Shown piece by piece: positions 1 to 9,776 of a stretch of 64,000 nt of DNA. Origin of the DNA: Winogradskyella sp. (GTDB lineage Bacteria; Bacteroidota; Bacteroidia; Flavobacteriales; Flavobacteriaceae); assembly GCF_003712105.1 (NCBI RefSeq), contig NZ_RHLG01000001.1, forward strand, positions 920,889 through 984,888, in the 5' to 3' direction. Under the pieces are notes generated by a model. That model ran no database searches and was not told the DNA's origin. It saw nothing but the letters and a program-made list of their open reading frames with translations. Within the stretch, counting starts at the first letter, position 1. Each line of letters begins with the position of its first letter. A program made the position numbers and the translations under genes.

Positions 1-3000
1 ACAGACAATATTTTAGTGGTTTACCAGTCTAACGGTGAGATTTTATTATCTGTCTATGAAGATGTTCTCAACAATATACAAATTGATGACCCTGATCCAC
101 CACTTTCATTTTGTTCAAGTCAAACATTCGATTTAACATTTACACTAACAGGTAATTTTAATTCAGACTCAACGTTTACGGCATCATTGAGTGATGAATT
201 CGGTGATTTTACTAATGACATAACCATTGGAACCATTACTACAAATACAAGCGGCATTATAAGTTGTACTATACCAGGAAATTTACCAACGAGCTCTCTA
301 TATAGAATTAAGGTTGAATCATTTAATAACTGCATACAAAGTAATGCGATTAACTTATCTATAGGAGAAGCAGAACTTAATGGTCCTTCCGAATTATGTC
401 TAGGTGATATGGTGCAACTTGTAAGCTCAGGAGTACCTAATACATTAACCCCTTGGGCGTCTTCAAATAATTCGGTTGCTACTGTCAATGATTCGGGTGA
501 GGTCACTGCGCTTTCAATAGGTACAACAGATATTACATACTCAACAAGTTCAGATTGTGTTGCAACATTATCAATAGAGGTCTTTCCTAGTCCAACGGTT
601 ACTCCAGTGGTGAGTTTAAGGCAATGCGATGATGATACAGATGGGTTTTCATCATTCAATTTAACTGAAGTTTATGAAGAGTTATCTCCTAATTACATGA
701 ATGAGACTATTACTTTTCATGAGAGTCCTTTAGATGCCGATAACGGCAATGCCCCAATACCTAATGAGACCACTTATACAAACCAAAACGTAAGTGCTGA
801 TGTTGTTTGGGCAAGAGTAGAAAGTTCGGAAGAATGTTTTGCAACGGCAGAAGTAAACTTGATAGTCTCGACAACTCAAATTCCAAGTACATTTTTAAGA
901 ACGTTTTATGCTTGTGATGATCCTATAAATGGAACAAATACTGATGGTATTTCGGCATTTGATTTTAGTTCGGCGGATGCCGATATAAGAGCTTTGTTTC
1001 CTTTAGGCCAACAAATTTCCGTAAGTTATTACCAAAATGAGATGGACGCATTAGCCGAGACTAATCCTATAGTTGATATTTCGAACTATAGAAATGTTGG
1101 TTCTCCAAATACACAAGATATATATGTTAGAGTAGATAGCGAATTGGATAATGATTGTCTGGGGCTAGGGCATCATATTACCCTTAATGTAGAACCCAAT
1201 CCAATCGCCAATCCGGTGCTCATAGCAGAACAATGTGATGCTGATGGTGATGGTTTATACCCATTCGATACAACATCTATTGAAGCAGAGGTGCTGCAAG
1301 GACAGACTAATGTGACTGTGACTTATACAGATGCGTTAGGGAACCCGCTACCGAGCCCATTACCAAATCCGTTTTTATCGGGCACGCAAGATATAATAGT
1401 AAGAGTCACAAGTGATTCTTCTCAAGATCCTAACGGTGCATGTTTTGGAGAAACCACATTGAACTTTATAGTTCAAGCAGCTGCAGTTGCTAATATAGTG
1501 CCGGACCAGCGTGTATGCGATGATGATACAGATGGGTTTTTTAATTTCGATACTAGTACCATTGAAGCCACATTACTAAATGGGCAAACAGGAATGCTAA
1601 TTTTTTATACCGATACTAATGGCAATCCATTACCTAGCCCATTACCAAATCCATTTTTTAGTGATACACAAACAATAACCGCAAGAGTCGAAAATATATT
1701 GAGCAGCACCTGTTTTGATGAAACCACTATAAATTTTATTGTTGATGAGTTACCGGTTGCAAATACAATTTTAAATGATTTTATATGCGATGATGCATCA
1801 AATGATGGTGAAGAACTGTTTACATTGTCTGATTACAATAATCAAATATTAGGAAGTCAGTCAGGTGCAATATTTGAGGTGTTCTATTTTGATAACCCAA
1901 TAGATGCAGAAGATATTAATGCAATTCCCTTACCTAATACATATCTAATAAATAGTTTATCGACATCGCTATTTGCTAGAATCCAAAACCGAAATAACCC
2001 AAACTGTTTTGCCACGACTAGTTTTCAATTAGGCGTTAATGTATTTCCTATAGCAACTGCTCCTACAAACTTCGATGTTTGTGACGATGACACTAATGAT
2101 GGTGAGGAGAGTTTTATGCTCAGTGATAAAGACAATGAGATCTTAAACGGTCTAAATCCAAACGACTTTAATGTAAAATATTATCTAAGTCTTTTAAATG
2201 CTGAACAAGACGACAACCAATTGCCAGATAACTTTACTAATATTCAAAATCCTCAGACTATTTATGTGCGTTTAGAAAATAGGATTTCACCAGATTGCTA
2301 TACAACGACGCAGTTTGATATTTATGTGCGTGAGCAACCTGTATTATTAATGGATGACATATGGCCAATATGTGAAGGGAGTTCTATAGATATTGAAGCA
2401 GACGCTGGGTATGATCATTATTTATGGTCTAATGGAGAAACGACACGAATTATTACTGTAGATGCACCACAAAATCTAACAATAAGAGCTTGGAATGATT
2501 ATGGCGGTTTCATCTGTGAAACAGAAAAAACCATTACCGTAACACAATCTAATATTGCAACTATAACGGCGATTGAAACAGAAGATTGGACACAAACAGA
2601 TAATAGCATTACTGTAAGTGTTACAGGTAATGGAGACTATGAATACTCGATTGATGGGTTTGTATATCAAGATTCTAATATATTCACAAACTTATTATTA
2701 GATGAATACACGGTTTATGTAAGAGATAAATTAGGTTGTGGTATCGTAGAGGAAACGGTTTATTTATTAGGCTACCCTAGATTCTTTACACCTAATGGTG
2801 ACGGTTATAATGATAGTTGGCAAATTATCAATGGTTTTACTGAACCTGCTAATGTGATAAGAATATTTGACCGTTATGGTAAGCTTTTAAAACAGATAAG
2901 TCCTACAGCTTCAGGTTGGGATGGTACTTATAATGGCAAATTAATGCCAACTAGCGATTATTGGTTTGTCGTAGACCGACAAGATGGTAGACAATTTACA

Positions 3001-3024
3001 GGTCACTTTACATTAAAGCGATAA
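1..3024 (+). CDS. T9SS type B sorting domain / gliding-motility C-terminal domain secreted protein (5' truncated by window)
   Basis: Frame is open from base 1 (TDNILVVYQ...), so the true start lies upstream. C-terminus FFTPNGDGYNDSWQI...NVIRIFDRYGKLLKQ...GWDGTYNGKLMPTSDYWFVV...GHFTLKR is typical of type B T9SS sorting domains. Ig-like region and repeated CDDDTDG modules. Confidence 0.9.
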   Translation, partial: TDNILVVYQSNGEILLSVYEDVLNNIQIDDPDPPLSFCSSQTFDLTFTLTGNFNSDSTFTASLSDEFGDFTNDITIGTITTNTSGIISCTIPGNLPTSSLYRIKVESFNNCIQSNAINLSIGEAELNGPSELCLGDMVQLVSSGVPNTLTPWASSNNSVATVNDSGEVTALSIGTTDITYSTSSDCVATLSIEVFPSPTVTPVVSLRQCDDDTDGFSSFNLTEVYEELSPNYMNETITFHESPLDADNGNAPIPNETTYTNQNVSADVVWARVESSEECFATAEVNLIVSTTQIPSTFLRTFYACDDPINGTNTDGISAFDFSSADADIRALFPLGQQISVSYYQNEMDALAETNPIVDISNYRNVGSPNTQDIYVRVDSELDNDCLGLGHHITLNVEPNPIANPVLIAEQCDADGDGLYPFDTTSIEAEVLQGQTNVTVTYTDALGNPLPSPLPNPFLSGTQDIIVRVTSDSSQDPNGACFGETTLNFIVQAAAVANIVPDQRVCDDDTDGFFNFDTSTIEATLLNGQTGMLIFYTDTNGNPLPSPLPNPFFSDTQTITARVENILSSTCFDETTINFIVDELPVANTILNDFICDDASNDGEELFTLSDYNNQILGSQSGAIFEVFYFDNPIDAEDINAIPLPNTYLINSLSTSLFARIQNRNNPNCFATTSFQLGVNVFPIATAPTNFDVCDDDTNDGEESFMLSDKDNEILNGLNPNDFNVKYYLSLLNAEQDDNQLPDNFTNIQNPQTIYVRLENRISPDCYTTTQFDIYVREQPVLLMDDIWPICEGSSIDIEADAGYDHYLWSNGETTRIITVDAPQNLTIRAWNDYGGFICETEKTITVTQSNIATITAIETEDWTQTDNSITVSVTGNGDYEYSIDGFVYQDSNIFTNLLLDEYTVYVRDKLGCGIVEETVYLLGYPRFFTPNGDGYNDSWQIINGFTEPANVIRIFDRYGKLLKQISPTASGWDGTYNGKLMPTSDYWFVVDRQDGRQFTGHFTLKR
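625..2330 (+). repeat. about six tandem Cys/Asp-rich protein modules (CDDDTDG...F ... C[FY]xxTxxxF)
   Basis: RQCDDDTDGF, YACDDPINGTNTDG, EQCDADGDGL, RVCDDDTDGF, FICDDASNDGEE and FDVCDDDTNDGEE each open a block that closes with a second Cys (EECFATAEV, NDCLGLG, GACFGETTL, STCFDETTI, PNCFATTSF, PDCYTTTQF). Confidence 0.75.
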
Positions 3025-3575
3025 TTCTTCCTGGGAGTCACACAATAATCTAGTTTAATATCATCAGTGGAAGTTTTGAAGTTATGAGTATCAGCTTCAA
3101 AAAATGATAACCCTATCTTAACGGTGTTGGGTTTACAATTAGATAAAAACCGGTCATAAAACCCCTTACCATAACCAATACGATTACCTAATTTATCAAA
3201 GGCTAATAGAGGAACAAAAACAACATCAAGTTGTGTTGTTTTGATAGGAATGCCATTAACGGGTTCGGGAATATTATATGTGTTTTTTTTGAGTTTGGTA
3301 TTGTCAGTCAGAAGGTAATGTGACATTGAATAGTCTTCAAAATTACTTTTTGAGATTACGATATTTTTATCCTTTCCGGCAAGTATATTCAGGATATATT
3401 CGGTATTAACCTCTTTTTGCTCTTCAATTGTTAAGAATATATGGTAAAAGTCAAAGTTCCAAATATCTAATTTTAGAAGATTGTTTGCTATCGCTAAGCT
3501 TTGATCTTCTATTGTCTCAGAACTTAAATTTTGACGTAGAGCTTTATATTTTTTTCGAAATTTAGACTTGGTCAT
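3003..3575 (-). CDS. 5-formyltetrahydrofolate cyclo-ligase
   Basis: Motifs DVVFVPLLAFDKLGNRIGYGKGFYDRFL; N-terminal MTKSKFRKKYKALRQNLS. Confidence 0.9.
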   Translation of the reverse strand: MTKSKFRKKYKALRQNLSSETIEDQSLAIANNLLKLDIWNFDFYHIFLTIEEQKEVNTEYILNILAGKDKNIVISKSNFEDYSMSHYLLTDNTKLKKNTYNIPEPVNGIPIKTTQLDVVFVPLLAFDKLGNRIGYGKGFYDRFLSNCKPNTVKIGLSFFEADTHNFKTSTDDIKLDYCVTPRKNYRFNVK

Positions 3576-4543
3576 TAATCGCTATACTTTGTAGAAATAT
3601 GAAAAATAGCATCACCCTGATATATAATTGGAGATTGATTAACGTTAAAAATATAACCACTATTTGGCGCTTTTACAAAGTGATTAAAACTACCATATGG
3701 GTCAGTAATATTACCAATAACATCACCCTTTTCTACTTTCGTATTTATACTAACTGTTGCCTTAAACATTCCCGAGTATTTTGCCCGCAACCACTTACTT
3801 TCGCTAATTTTCACGCAATGTTTTTTAGGTTTTGAAACCTTGAATTTTCGACCCAACATTTCAAGATGACCTAATACACGTTTCACACCATTTACACCAG
3901 TATTAGTAATTGTATTATCTATATGGAATGATTTACCGCCTTCAAAAAGAAGCATTGGTATACCTAATTTATAACAAGAATTTCTAAACGATTTATTCAA
4001 ATTTTTAGAGTAAAATACAAAAGGTGCACCAAATACATATGCAAGTTCATCGAGGACCACTTCGTCTTTAACAATACGTATTTGAGCAGCATTGAAGCGA
4101 TCTGCACCACCAGTATGAAAATCTAAAATTAAATCAGCATGGGGTACAATTTCGGTCATTAGTTTATGAGCAACACGACTCGCCAAAGATCCAGTTTTGG
4201 TGCCTGGAAATACACGGTTTAAATCACGTCCATCAGGAAACATACGTTCCATTTGAATAAATCCAAAAACATTAATTAGTGGTATACAAATAATGGTACC
4301 ACGTTTAGGTTTATTAATGCCTTTAGCAATAACTTGACGCACAATTTCTACACCATTTACCTCATCTCCATGAATACCTGCAGTAATTAAAATTGTAGGT
4401 CCAGGTACTTTAGAACGCTCTATAATTACAGGAACATCAATTCGGTTTTGTGTATGCAATTTAGCAACGTTAAAGCTTACCTTCGCACTTTCACCAAGAG
4501 CAACTTTTTTGCCTAAAATGTGTAATACTTCCTTTTCACTCAT
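3575..4543 (-). CDS. succinylglutamate desuccinylase/aspartoacylase (M14-like) family protein
   Basis: GIHGDEVNGVEIVRQ, LNRVFPG, DFHTGG motifs of the AstE/AspA zinc hydrolase fold. Confidence 0.88.
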   Translation of the reverse strand: MSEKEVLHILGKKVALGESAKVSFNVAKLHTQNRIDVPVIIERSKVPGPTILITAGIHGDEVNGVEIVRQVIAKGINKPKRGTIICIPLINVFGFIQMERMFPDGRDLNRVFPGTKTGSLASRVAHKLMTEIVPHADLILDFHTGGADRFNAAQIRIVKDEVVLDELAYVFGAPFVFYSKNLNKSFRNSCYKLGIPMLLFEGGKSFHIDNTITNTGVNGVKRVLGHLEMLGRKFKVSKPKKHCVKISESKWLRAKYSGMFKATVSINTKVEKGDVIGNITDPYGSFNHFVKAPNSGYIFNVNQSPIIYQGDAIFHISTKYSD

Positions 4544-4584
4544 AGTTATTTCTCGTCAATTAGAGAACTCTATTCTATCAATTA

Positions 4585-5460
4585 TTATTTTCTATTTCTT
4601 TCAATAAATGTAATTATTGCTCTAGCAATATTCTTTTGTGTAGCACGCTCTATACCTTCTAAACCCGGTGTAGAATTTACTTCCATAAGTAAAGGTCCGC
4701 GATTGGATTGTAACATATCCACACCGCAAACAGGTAATTTAAGTGCTCGTGCAGCTTTAATGGCTAATTTAAGTTCATCTTCAGATAGCCTAATATAATC
4801 AGCTTTTCCACCACGATGTAAATTGGATCTAAATTCGCCCTCTTTGCCTTGGCGTTTCATTGCACCAACGACTTGTCCATCAACAATTAATGCTCTTAAG
4901 TCGGCACCTTTTGCTTCTTCAATATATTCTTGAACAAGAGCTCTTGCTTGTAGTCCATTGAATGCTTCTAGTACAGATTCGGCGGCATTTTTAGACTCAG
5001 CCAATACCACACCAAGTCCTTGAGTACCTTCTAAAAGCTTTATAATTACTGGTGGACCACCAACATGATTTAAGACTTCTTCCACATCACGAGAATAATT
5101 AGTAAATACCGTTTTTGGCATGCCGACACCAGCTTTTGACAAGCGTTGAAAACTACGAAGTTTGTCACGAGACCTAATTATAGCATCAGATGTAACGGTT
5201 GTAAAGACGTTCATCATTTCAAACTGTCGCACAACAGCACATCCAAAAAATGTTACTGATGCTCCAATTCTAGGGATAATTGCGTCTACATAGTCTAAGT
5301 ATCGGTCTTTGTAAAAAAGTGTTGGTTTTTCTTTTTCAATGATAATATCACACTTCAATGGGTCGATAATTTCTATTTCATGTCCACGATTTTCACCTTC
5401 TTCTATCAGTCGTCTAGTAGAATATAAGTTTTCATTTCTAGAAAGTATAACAATATTCAT
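4585..5460 (-). CDS. rimK: RimK-family ATP-grasp ligase (ribosomal protein S6-L-glutamate ligase type)
   Basis: [18 protein letters not shown]...; ATP-grasp [34 protein letters not shown]. Confidence 0.92.
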   Translation of the reverse strand: MNIVILSRNENLYSTRRLIEEGENRGHEIEIIDPLKCDIIIEKEKPTLFYKDRYLDYVDAIIPRIGASVTFFGCAVVRQFEMMNVFTTVTSDAIIRSRDKLRSFQRLSKAGVGMPKTVFTNYSRDVEEVLNHVGGPPVIIKLLEGTQGLGVVLAESKNAAESVLEAFNGLQARALVQEYIEEAKGADLRALIVDGQVVGAMKRQGKEGEFRSNLHRGGKADYIRLSEDELKLAIKAARALKLPVCGVDMLQSNRGPLLMEVNSTPGLEGIERATQKNIARAIITFIERNRK

Positions 5461-5536
5461 TGTTGAAGTGCTTTAATTGCTAAAGTTAAAAAGTATTTGG
5501 TCTTCGTCAAATTTAATATAAATCTATACTTTTATA

Positions 5537-5544
5537 TACCTTTG
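5537..5544 (+). promoter_or_regulatory. candidate -7 element TACCTTTG upstream of uvrC
   Basis: Matches Bacteroidetes TAnnTTTG; ends 5 nt before the ATG. No convincing -33 box seen. Confidence 0.45.
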
Positions 5545-5549
5545 AGTCG

Positions 5550-7343
5550 ATGTCAGAAACTACATTAGATATTCAGATAAAAACACTGCCAAATCAACCT
5601 GGTGTTTACCAGTATTTTGATAAGGATAATAATTTAATTTATGTTGGTAAGGCAAAACAGTTAAAAAAGCGTGTAAGCTCCTATTTTACTAAGCATCATG
5701 ATTATGGAAAAACACGTGTTTTGGTTAAGAATATTGCTTCAGTAAAGCATATTGTAGTCGAGACCGAAAGTGATGCGTTGCTGTTAGAGAATAATCTCAT
5801 AAAAAAGTATCAGCCAAAGTATAACGTTATGCTTAAGGATGATAAATCTTATCCTTGGATATGTGTCAAAAATGAACGTTTCCCAAGAGTATTTTCTACA
5901 CGCAGAGTATTTAAGGATGGTTCAGAGTATTTTGGGCCATATACTAGTATGAAAACTGTAAAAACACTTTTGGATTTAATTAAAGGGCTTTACCAGTTAC
6001 GTACATGTAATTACCATTTATCTAAAGAGAAAATTGAAGCCGGAAAATACAAACGTTGTTTAGAGTTTCATTTGGGCAATTGTAAAGGCGCATGCGAAGG
6101 ACTTGAAGAAGAAGAAGAATATCACTCGAATGTTACAGCTATTAGGGAAATTCTAAAAGGAAACTTTAAGGATTCATTAAATCAGTTTAGAGAGCAAATG
6201 AAATATTTTGCTCAGAATATGCAGTTTGAAGAAGCACAAAGAGTGAAAGAAAAACTCGATATACTTGAAAATTATCAGTCCAAATCTACCGTAGTTAACC
6301 CAAAGATTAGCAACGTCGATGTGTTCACAATAGTAAGTGATGGAAGTTATGCCTATGTTAATTTTTTACAATTGTCTTATGGCTCAATTATTCGATCACA
6401 TACGTTAGAGATTAAGAAAAAACTGCAAGAAGAAGACAAATCCTTGTTGGAAATAGCTATTACCGAAATTCGTCAACGCTTTCATTCGCTTTCCAAGGAA
6501 GTGTATGTGCCATTTGATGTAGATTTAGGAAACGAATTAAAAGTGACTGTACCTAAATTAGGTGATAAACGAAAGATCTTAGATTTATCACTTCGTAATG
6601 CAAAATATTATCGATTAGATAAGCTGAAACAAATAAAGATTACTGACCCTGATAGACATGCTAACCGAATCATGGCTCAGATGAAAGCTGATTTACGATT
6701 ATCTGAAGAACCAAGGCATATCGAGTGTTTTGATAATTCTAATATTCAAGGTACAAATCCTGTTGCAGCATGCGTAGTGTTTAAAGATGGAAAGCCGAGC
6801 AAAAAAGACTACCGACATTTTAATATCAAAACAGTTGAAGGTCCTGATGATTTTGCATCTATGGAAGAAGTCGTTTATAGGCGTTATAAGCGTTTACTGG
6901 ATGAGGAACAATCGTTGCCTCAACTCATAATTATTGATGGAGGTAAAGGACAATTGTCTTCTGCACTAAAGAGCTTGGATGAATTAAATTTGAGAGGAAA
7001 AATTGCTATTATCGGAATTGCTAAACGTTTGGAAGAATTATTTTATCCCGATGACCCAATTCCTTTATATTTAGATAAAAAAAGCGAGACACTAAAAATT
7101 ATTCAGCAGCTAAGAAATGAGGCACATCGTTTTGGTATAGAACACCATAGAAATAGACGAAGTAAAGGTGCTCTAAAAACAGAGTTAGAAAATATACCTG
7201 GCGTAGGAGAACAAACAATAATTGATTTGATGAAACATTTTAAGACAGTGAAGCGCATTGCCAATGCAAAATTAGATGAATTAGAAGCTGTTGTTGGAGT
7301 ATCTAGAGCAAATAAAGTTTATAACTATTATCATAAAGAGTAA
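5550..7343 (+). CDS. uvrC: excinuclease ABC subunit UvrC
   Basis: GIY-YIG domain (LPNQPGVYQYFDKDNNLIYVGKAKQLKKRV), Cys cluster CNYHL...CLEFHLGNCKGAC, UvrC RNase H-like domain (ECFDNSNIQG), C-terminal HhH. Confidence 0.98.
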   Translation: MSETTLDIQIKTLPNQPGVYQYFDKDNNLIYVGKAKQLKKRVSSYFTKHHDYGKTRVLVKNIASVKHIVVETESDALLLENNLIKKYQPKYNVMLKDDKSYPWICVKNERFPRVFSTRRVFKDGSEYFGPYTSMKTVKTLLDLIKGLYQLRTCNYHLSKEKIEAGKYKRCLEFHLGNCKGACEGLEEEEEYHSNVTAIREILKGNFKDSLNQFREQMKYFAQNMQFEEAQRVKEKLDILENYQSKSTVVNPKISNVDVFTIVSDGSYAYVNFLQLSYGSIIRSHTLEIKKKLQEEDKSLLEIAITEIRQRFHSLSKEVYVPFDVDLGNELKVTVPKLGDKRKILDLSLRNAKYYRLDKLKQIKITDPDRHANRIMAQMKADLRLSEEPRHIECFDNSNIQGTNPVAACVVFKDGKPSKKDYRHFNIKTVEGPDDFASMEEVVYRRYKRLLDEEQSLPQLIIIDGGKGQLSSALKSLDELNLRGKIAIIGIAKRLEELFYPDDPIPLYLDKKSETLKIIQQLRNEAHRFGIEHHRNRRSKGALKTELENIPGVGEQTIIDLMKHFKTVKRIANAKLDELEAVVGVSRANKVYNYYHKE

Positions 7344-9584
7344 TTGAGAAGAAAATTAAAATATTGTTTTACTTTTTTAGTGGCTTTTCTTCTGCTTGGT
7401 TCAGCTAGCTTAAATGCGCAATCTAACCAAGAACCTAAAGTTGGTTTAGTATTAAGTGGTGGTGGAGCAAAAGGATTTGCACATATAGGTACGCTTAAAG
7501 TTATAGATAGTTTAGGTATTAAAATAGACTATATTGCGGGTACAAGTATGGGCGCCATAATAGGCTCATTATATGCTTCCGGTTACTCCGGAAAACAGCT
7601 AGACTCCATATTTAAATCAATTGATTTTGATGCTTTAATTAATGATAAGTTTTCTAGGAATTCAAAATCATTAGTAGAGCGTAATAATTCTGAGCGTTAC
7701 GCACTTAGTTTACCTTTTCAAAAGTTTAAAGTAAAATTACCTTCTGGATTATCTCGTGGACAAAACGTTTACAATTTACTTTATAAATTAATGTTGCCAG
7801 TTAATGAGATTTCAGATTTCGAATCTTTACCAATTCCATTTTTTTGTATAGCTACCAATATCGAAACAGGCGAACCTGAAATGATGAATAAAGGAAATTT
7901 AGCTGAGGCTGTTTTAGCTAGTGGCGCTTTTCCATCTTTATTTCAACCAGTAGAAATCAATAATAGTATTTATATAGATGGTGGTGTTACCAATAATTAT
8001 CCTATTGAGGAGCTTAGGGCAAAAGGAATGGACATTATTATCGGTGTAGATGTTCAGGATGGTTTAAAGGATAGAGAGGCATTACAGTCGGCACCAGAAA
8101 TATTGGTTCAGATTAATAATTTCAGGACCATAAACGACATGAAAGTTAAACGAAAACTTACAGATATCTATATTAAGCCAGACATCACCAACTTTTCTGT
8201 TATTTCTTTTAGTGAAGGAAGAGATATTGTAAAAACGGGTGAAGTAGCAGCAAAAGAAAGGTTAAAAGAACTTGTTCAATTAAAGGAAAAGCAAAGTGCT
8301 TCAATAGAAAGATCTGTTCCTAAAATAAAAGATAGTTTAAAGATTAGGCAAATTAATTTATCGGGTAATGAGCGTTACACAAGGTCATATATATTAGGTA
8401 AATTGAAGCTTAAAGGCGATGATAATATTGCCTATAGTAAGCTAGATAAAGGGGTAAACAATTTAGTAGCTACCAATAACTTTGACACGTTTAGGTATAA
8501 GTTGAAACCTGTTCCTAATACAGATGAATACGATTTAGAAGCAAAAATTAGAGAAACAAACACAAGTACCTATCTTAAACTAGGAGTGCATTACGATGGG
8601 CTTTATAAAAGTGCAGCTTTGGTAAATCTCACACAAAAAAGATTAATCTCTAAAAATGATATTGCATCATTAGATATTGGTCTTGGGGATAACATCCGAT
8701 ACGATTTTAATTACTTCATTGATAAGGGGTTTTATGTAAGTATTGGCCTAAGTTCTAGGTATAATCAGTTTGATAGACGCGTAAATGCCAATTTGGTTTT
8801 ACAACCCAATAACCCGCTTTTAACTAGTTTAAATAAGGTTGATGTAGAACTTCAAGATCAAACAAACCGAATTTATTTTCAGACATTATTAGCGAAAGAA
8901 TTTGAAATTAAATCTGGGTTTGAACATAAGCGACTAAAAATAACAACGGAAAATCTTAATAGTACAAATCAAAGTGATTTTACATTCGAAAACACAGATT
9001 ATTTTAGTCTATATGGCGGATTAAAAATTGACACTTACGACAATAGATTTTTTCCTAATAATGGTGTTTGGTTTAATGGTGATATTCATTGGTATATTGG
9101 TGCAAGTGGTTTTAATACTGACTTTGAACCGTTCTCTATTGCAAAAGCAGATATTGGTTATGCAGTTAGTCCGCTTGATAAACTGTCCTTACATTTTCAA
9201 ACATCAGGAGGATTCCAGCTAGGAGATCGTTCTACCAACTTTCTCAACTTTGCTTTTGGCGGTTATGGTTATAATTTCATCAATAATTTCAATTCATTTT
9301 ATGGCTATGATTATTTGTCAATAGTTGGCAACAGTTTTGTTAAGGCTGATGTTACAATAGATTACGAGATATTCAAAAAGCATCATATTATGTTATCAGG
9401 TAATTTTGCTAATATTCAGGATAATATTTTCGACGATGGTGAGTGGTTCTCTAGTCCGGATTTTACTGGTTATGCGCTTGGATATTCATTAGAAACATTT
9501 TTAGGCCCAATAGAAGCTAAGTATACATACTCACCAGAAGAGAAAGAAAGTTACTGGTTTTTTAACCTAGGGTTTTGGTTTTAG
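7344..9584 (+). CDS. patatin-like phospholipase with POTRA and Omp85-type beta-barrel
   Basis: GGGAKGFAHIG, GTSMG, DGG patatin motifs after a signal peptide; POTRA-like IRQINLSGNERYTRSYILGKL; beta-rich C-terminus ending in aromatic WFFNLGFWF. TTG start abuts the uvrC stop. Confidence 0.88.
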   Translation: MRRKLKYCFTFLVAFLLLGSASLNAQSNQEPKVGLVLSGGGAKGFAHIGTLKVIDSLGIKIDYIAGTSMGAIIGSLYASGYSGKQLDSIFKSIDFDALINDKFSRNSKSLVERNNSERYALSLPFQKFKVKLPSGLSRGQNVYNLLYKLMLPVNEISDFESLPIPFFCIATNIETGEPEMMNKGNLAEAVLASGAFPSLFQPVEINNSIYIDGGVTNNYPIEELRAKGMDIIIGVDVQDGLKDREALQSAPEILVQINNFRTINDMKVKRKLTDIYIKPDITNFSVISFSEGRDIVKTGEVAAKERLKELVQLKEKQSASIERSVPKIKDSLKIRQINLSGNERYTRSYILGKLKLKGDDNIAYSKLDKGVNNLVATNNFDTFRYKLKPVPNTDEYDLEAKIRETNTSTYLKLGVHYDGLYKSAALVNLTQKRLISKNDIASLDIGLGDNIRYDFNYFIDKGFYVSIGLSSRYNQFDRRVNANLVLQPNNPLLTSLNKVDVELQDQTNRIYFQTLLAKEFEIKSGFEHKRLKITTENLNSTNQSDFTFENTDYFSLYGGLKIDTYDNRFFPNNGVWFNGDIHWYIGASGFNTDFEPFSIAKADIGYAVSPLDKLSLHFQTSGGFQLGDRSTNFLNFAFGGYGYNFINNFNSFYGYDYLSIVGNSFVKADVTIDYEIFKKHHIMLSGNFANIQDNIFDDGEWFSSPDFTGYALGYSLETFLGPIEAKYTYSPEEKESYWFFNLGFWF

Positions 9585-9689
9585 GCTTCGTTTTTGTTTC
9601 AATTTTTTTACGATATTTGTGTCGATATGAAACCATTCTGGGAAAACATAAAACTTCATTTACATTTCCTTATCAAAAGGAATCCAGAA

Positions 9690-9698
9690 TAACTTTGC
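9690..9698 (+). promoter_or_regulatory. candidate -7 element TAACTTTGC upstream of hmgA
   Basis: Matches TAnnTTTGC in the 9585-9776 intergenic region. Confidence 0.55.
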
Positions 9699-9723
9699 AT
9701 TTTTTGTACCTTTAAATCATAAC

Positions 9724-9754
9724 ATTTGTTTTACAATTTCTTGTAGAAACAAAT
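9724..9754 (+). promoter_or_regulatory. hairpin in hmgA 5' leader
   Basis: ATTTGTTTTACAA-TTTC-TTGTA(G)AAACAAAT: 13 pairs, one bulged G, 4-nt loop, 22 nt before ATG 9777. Confidence 0.6.
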
Positions 9755-9776
9755 CAACTTTTTAAACACTTAAGAA

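Noticed and set aside
120-659. 179-aa minus ORF opposite the T9SS protein
   Set aside because: The plus frame carries clear domain structure; the antisense ORF has none.
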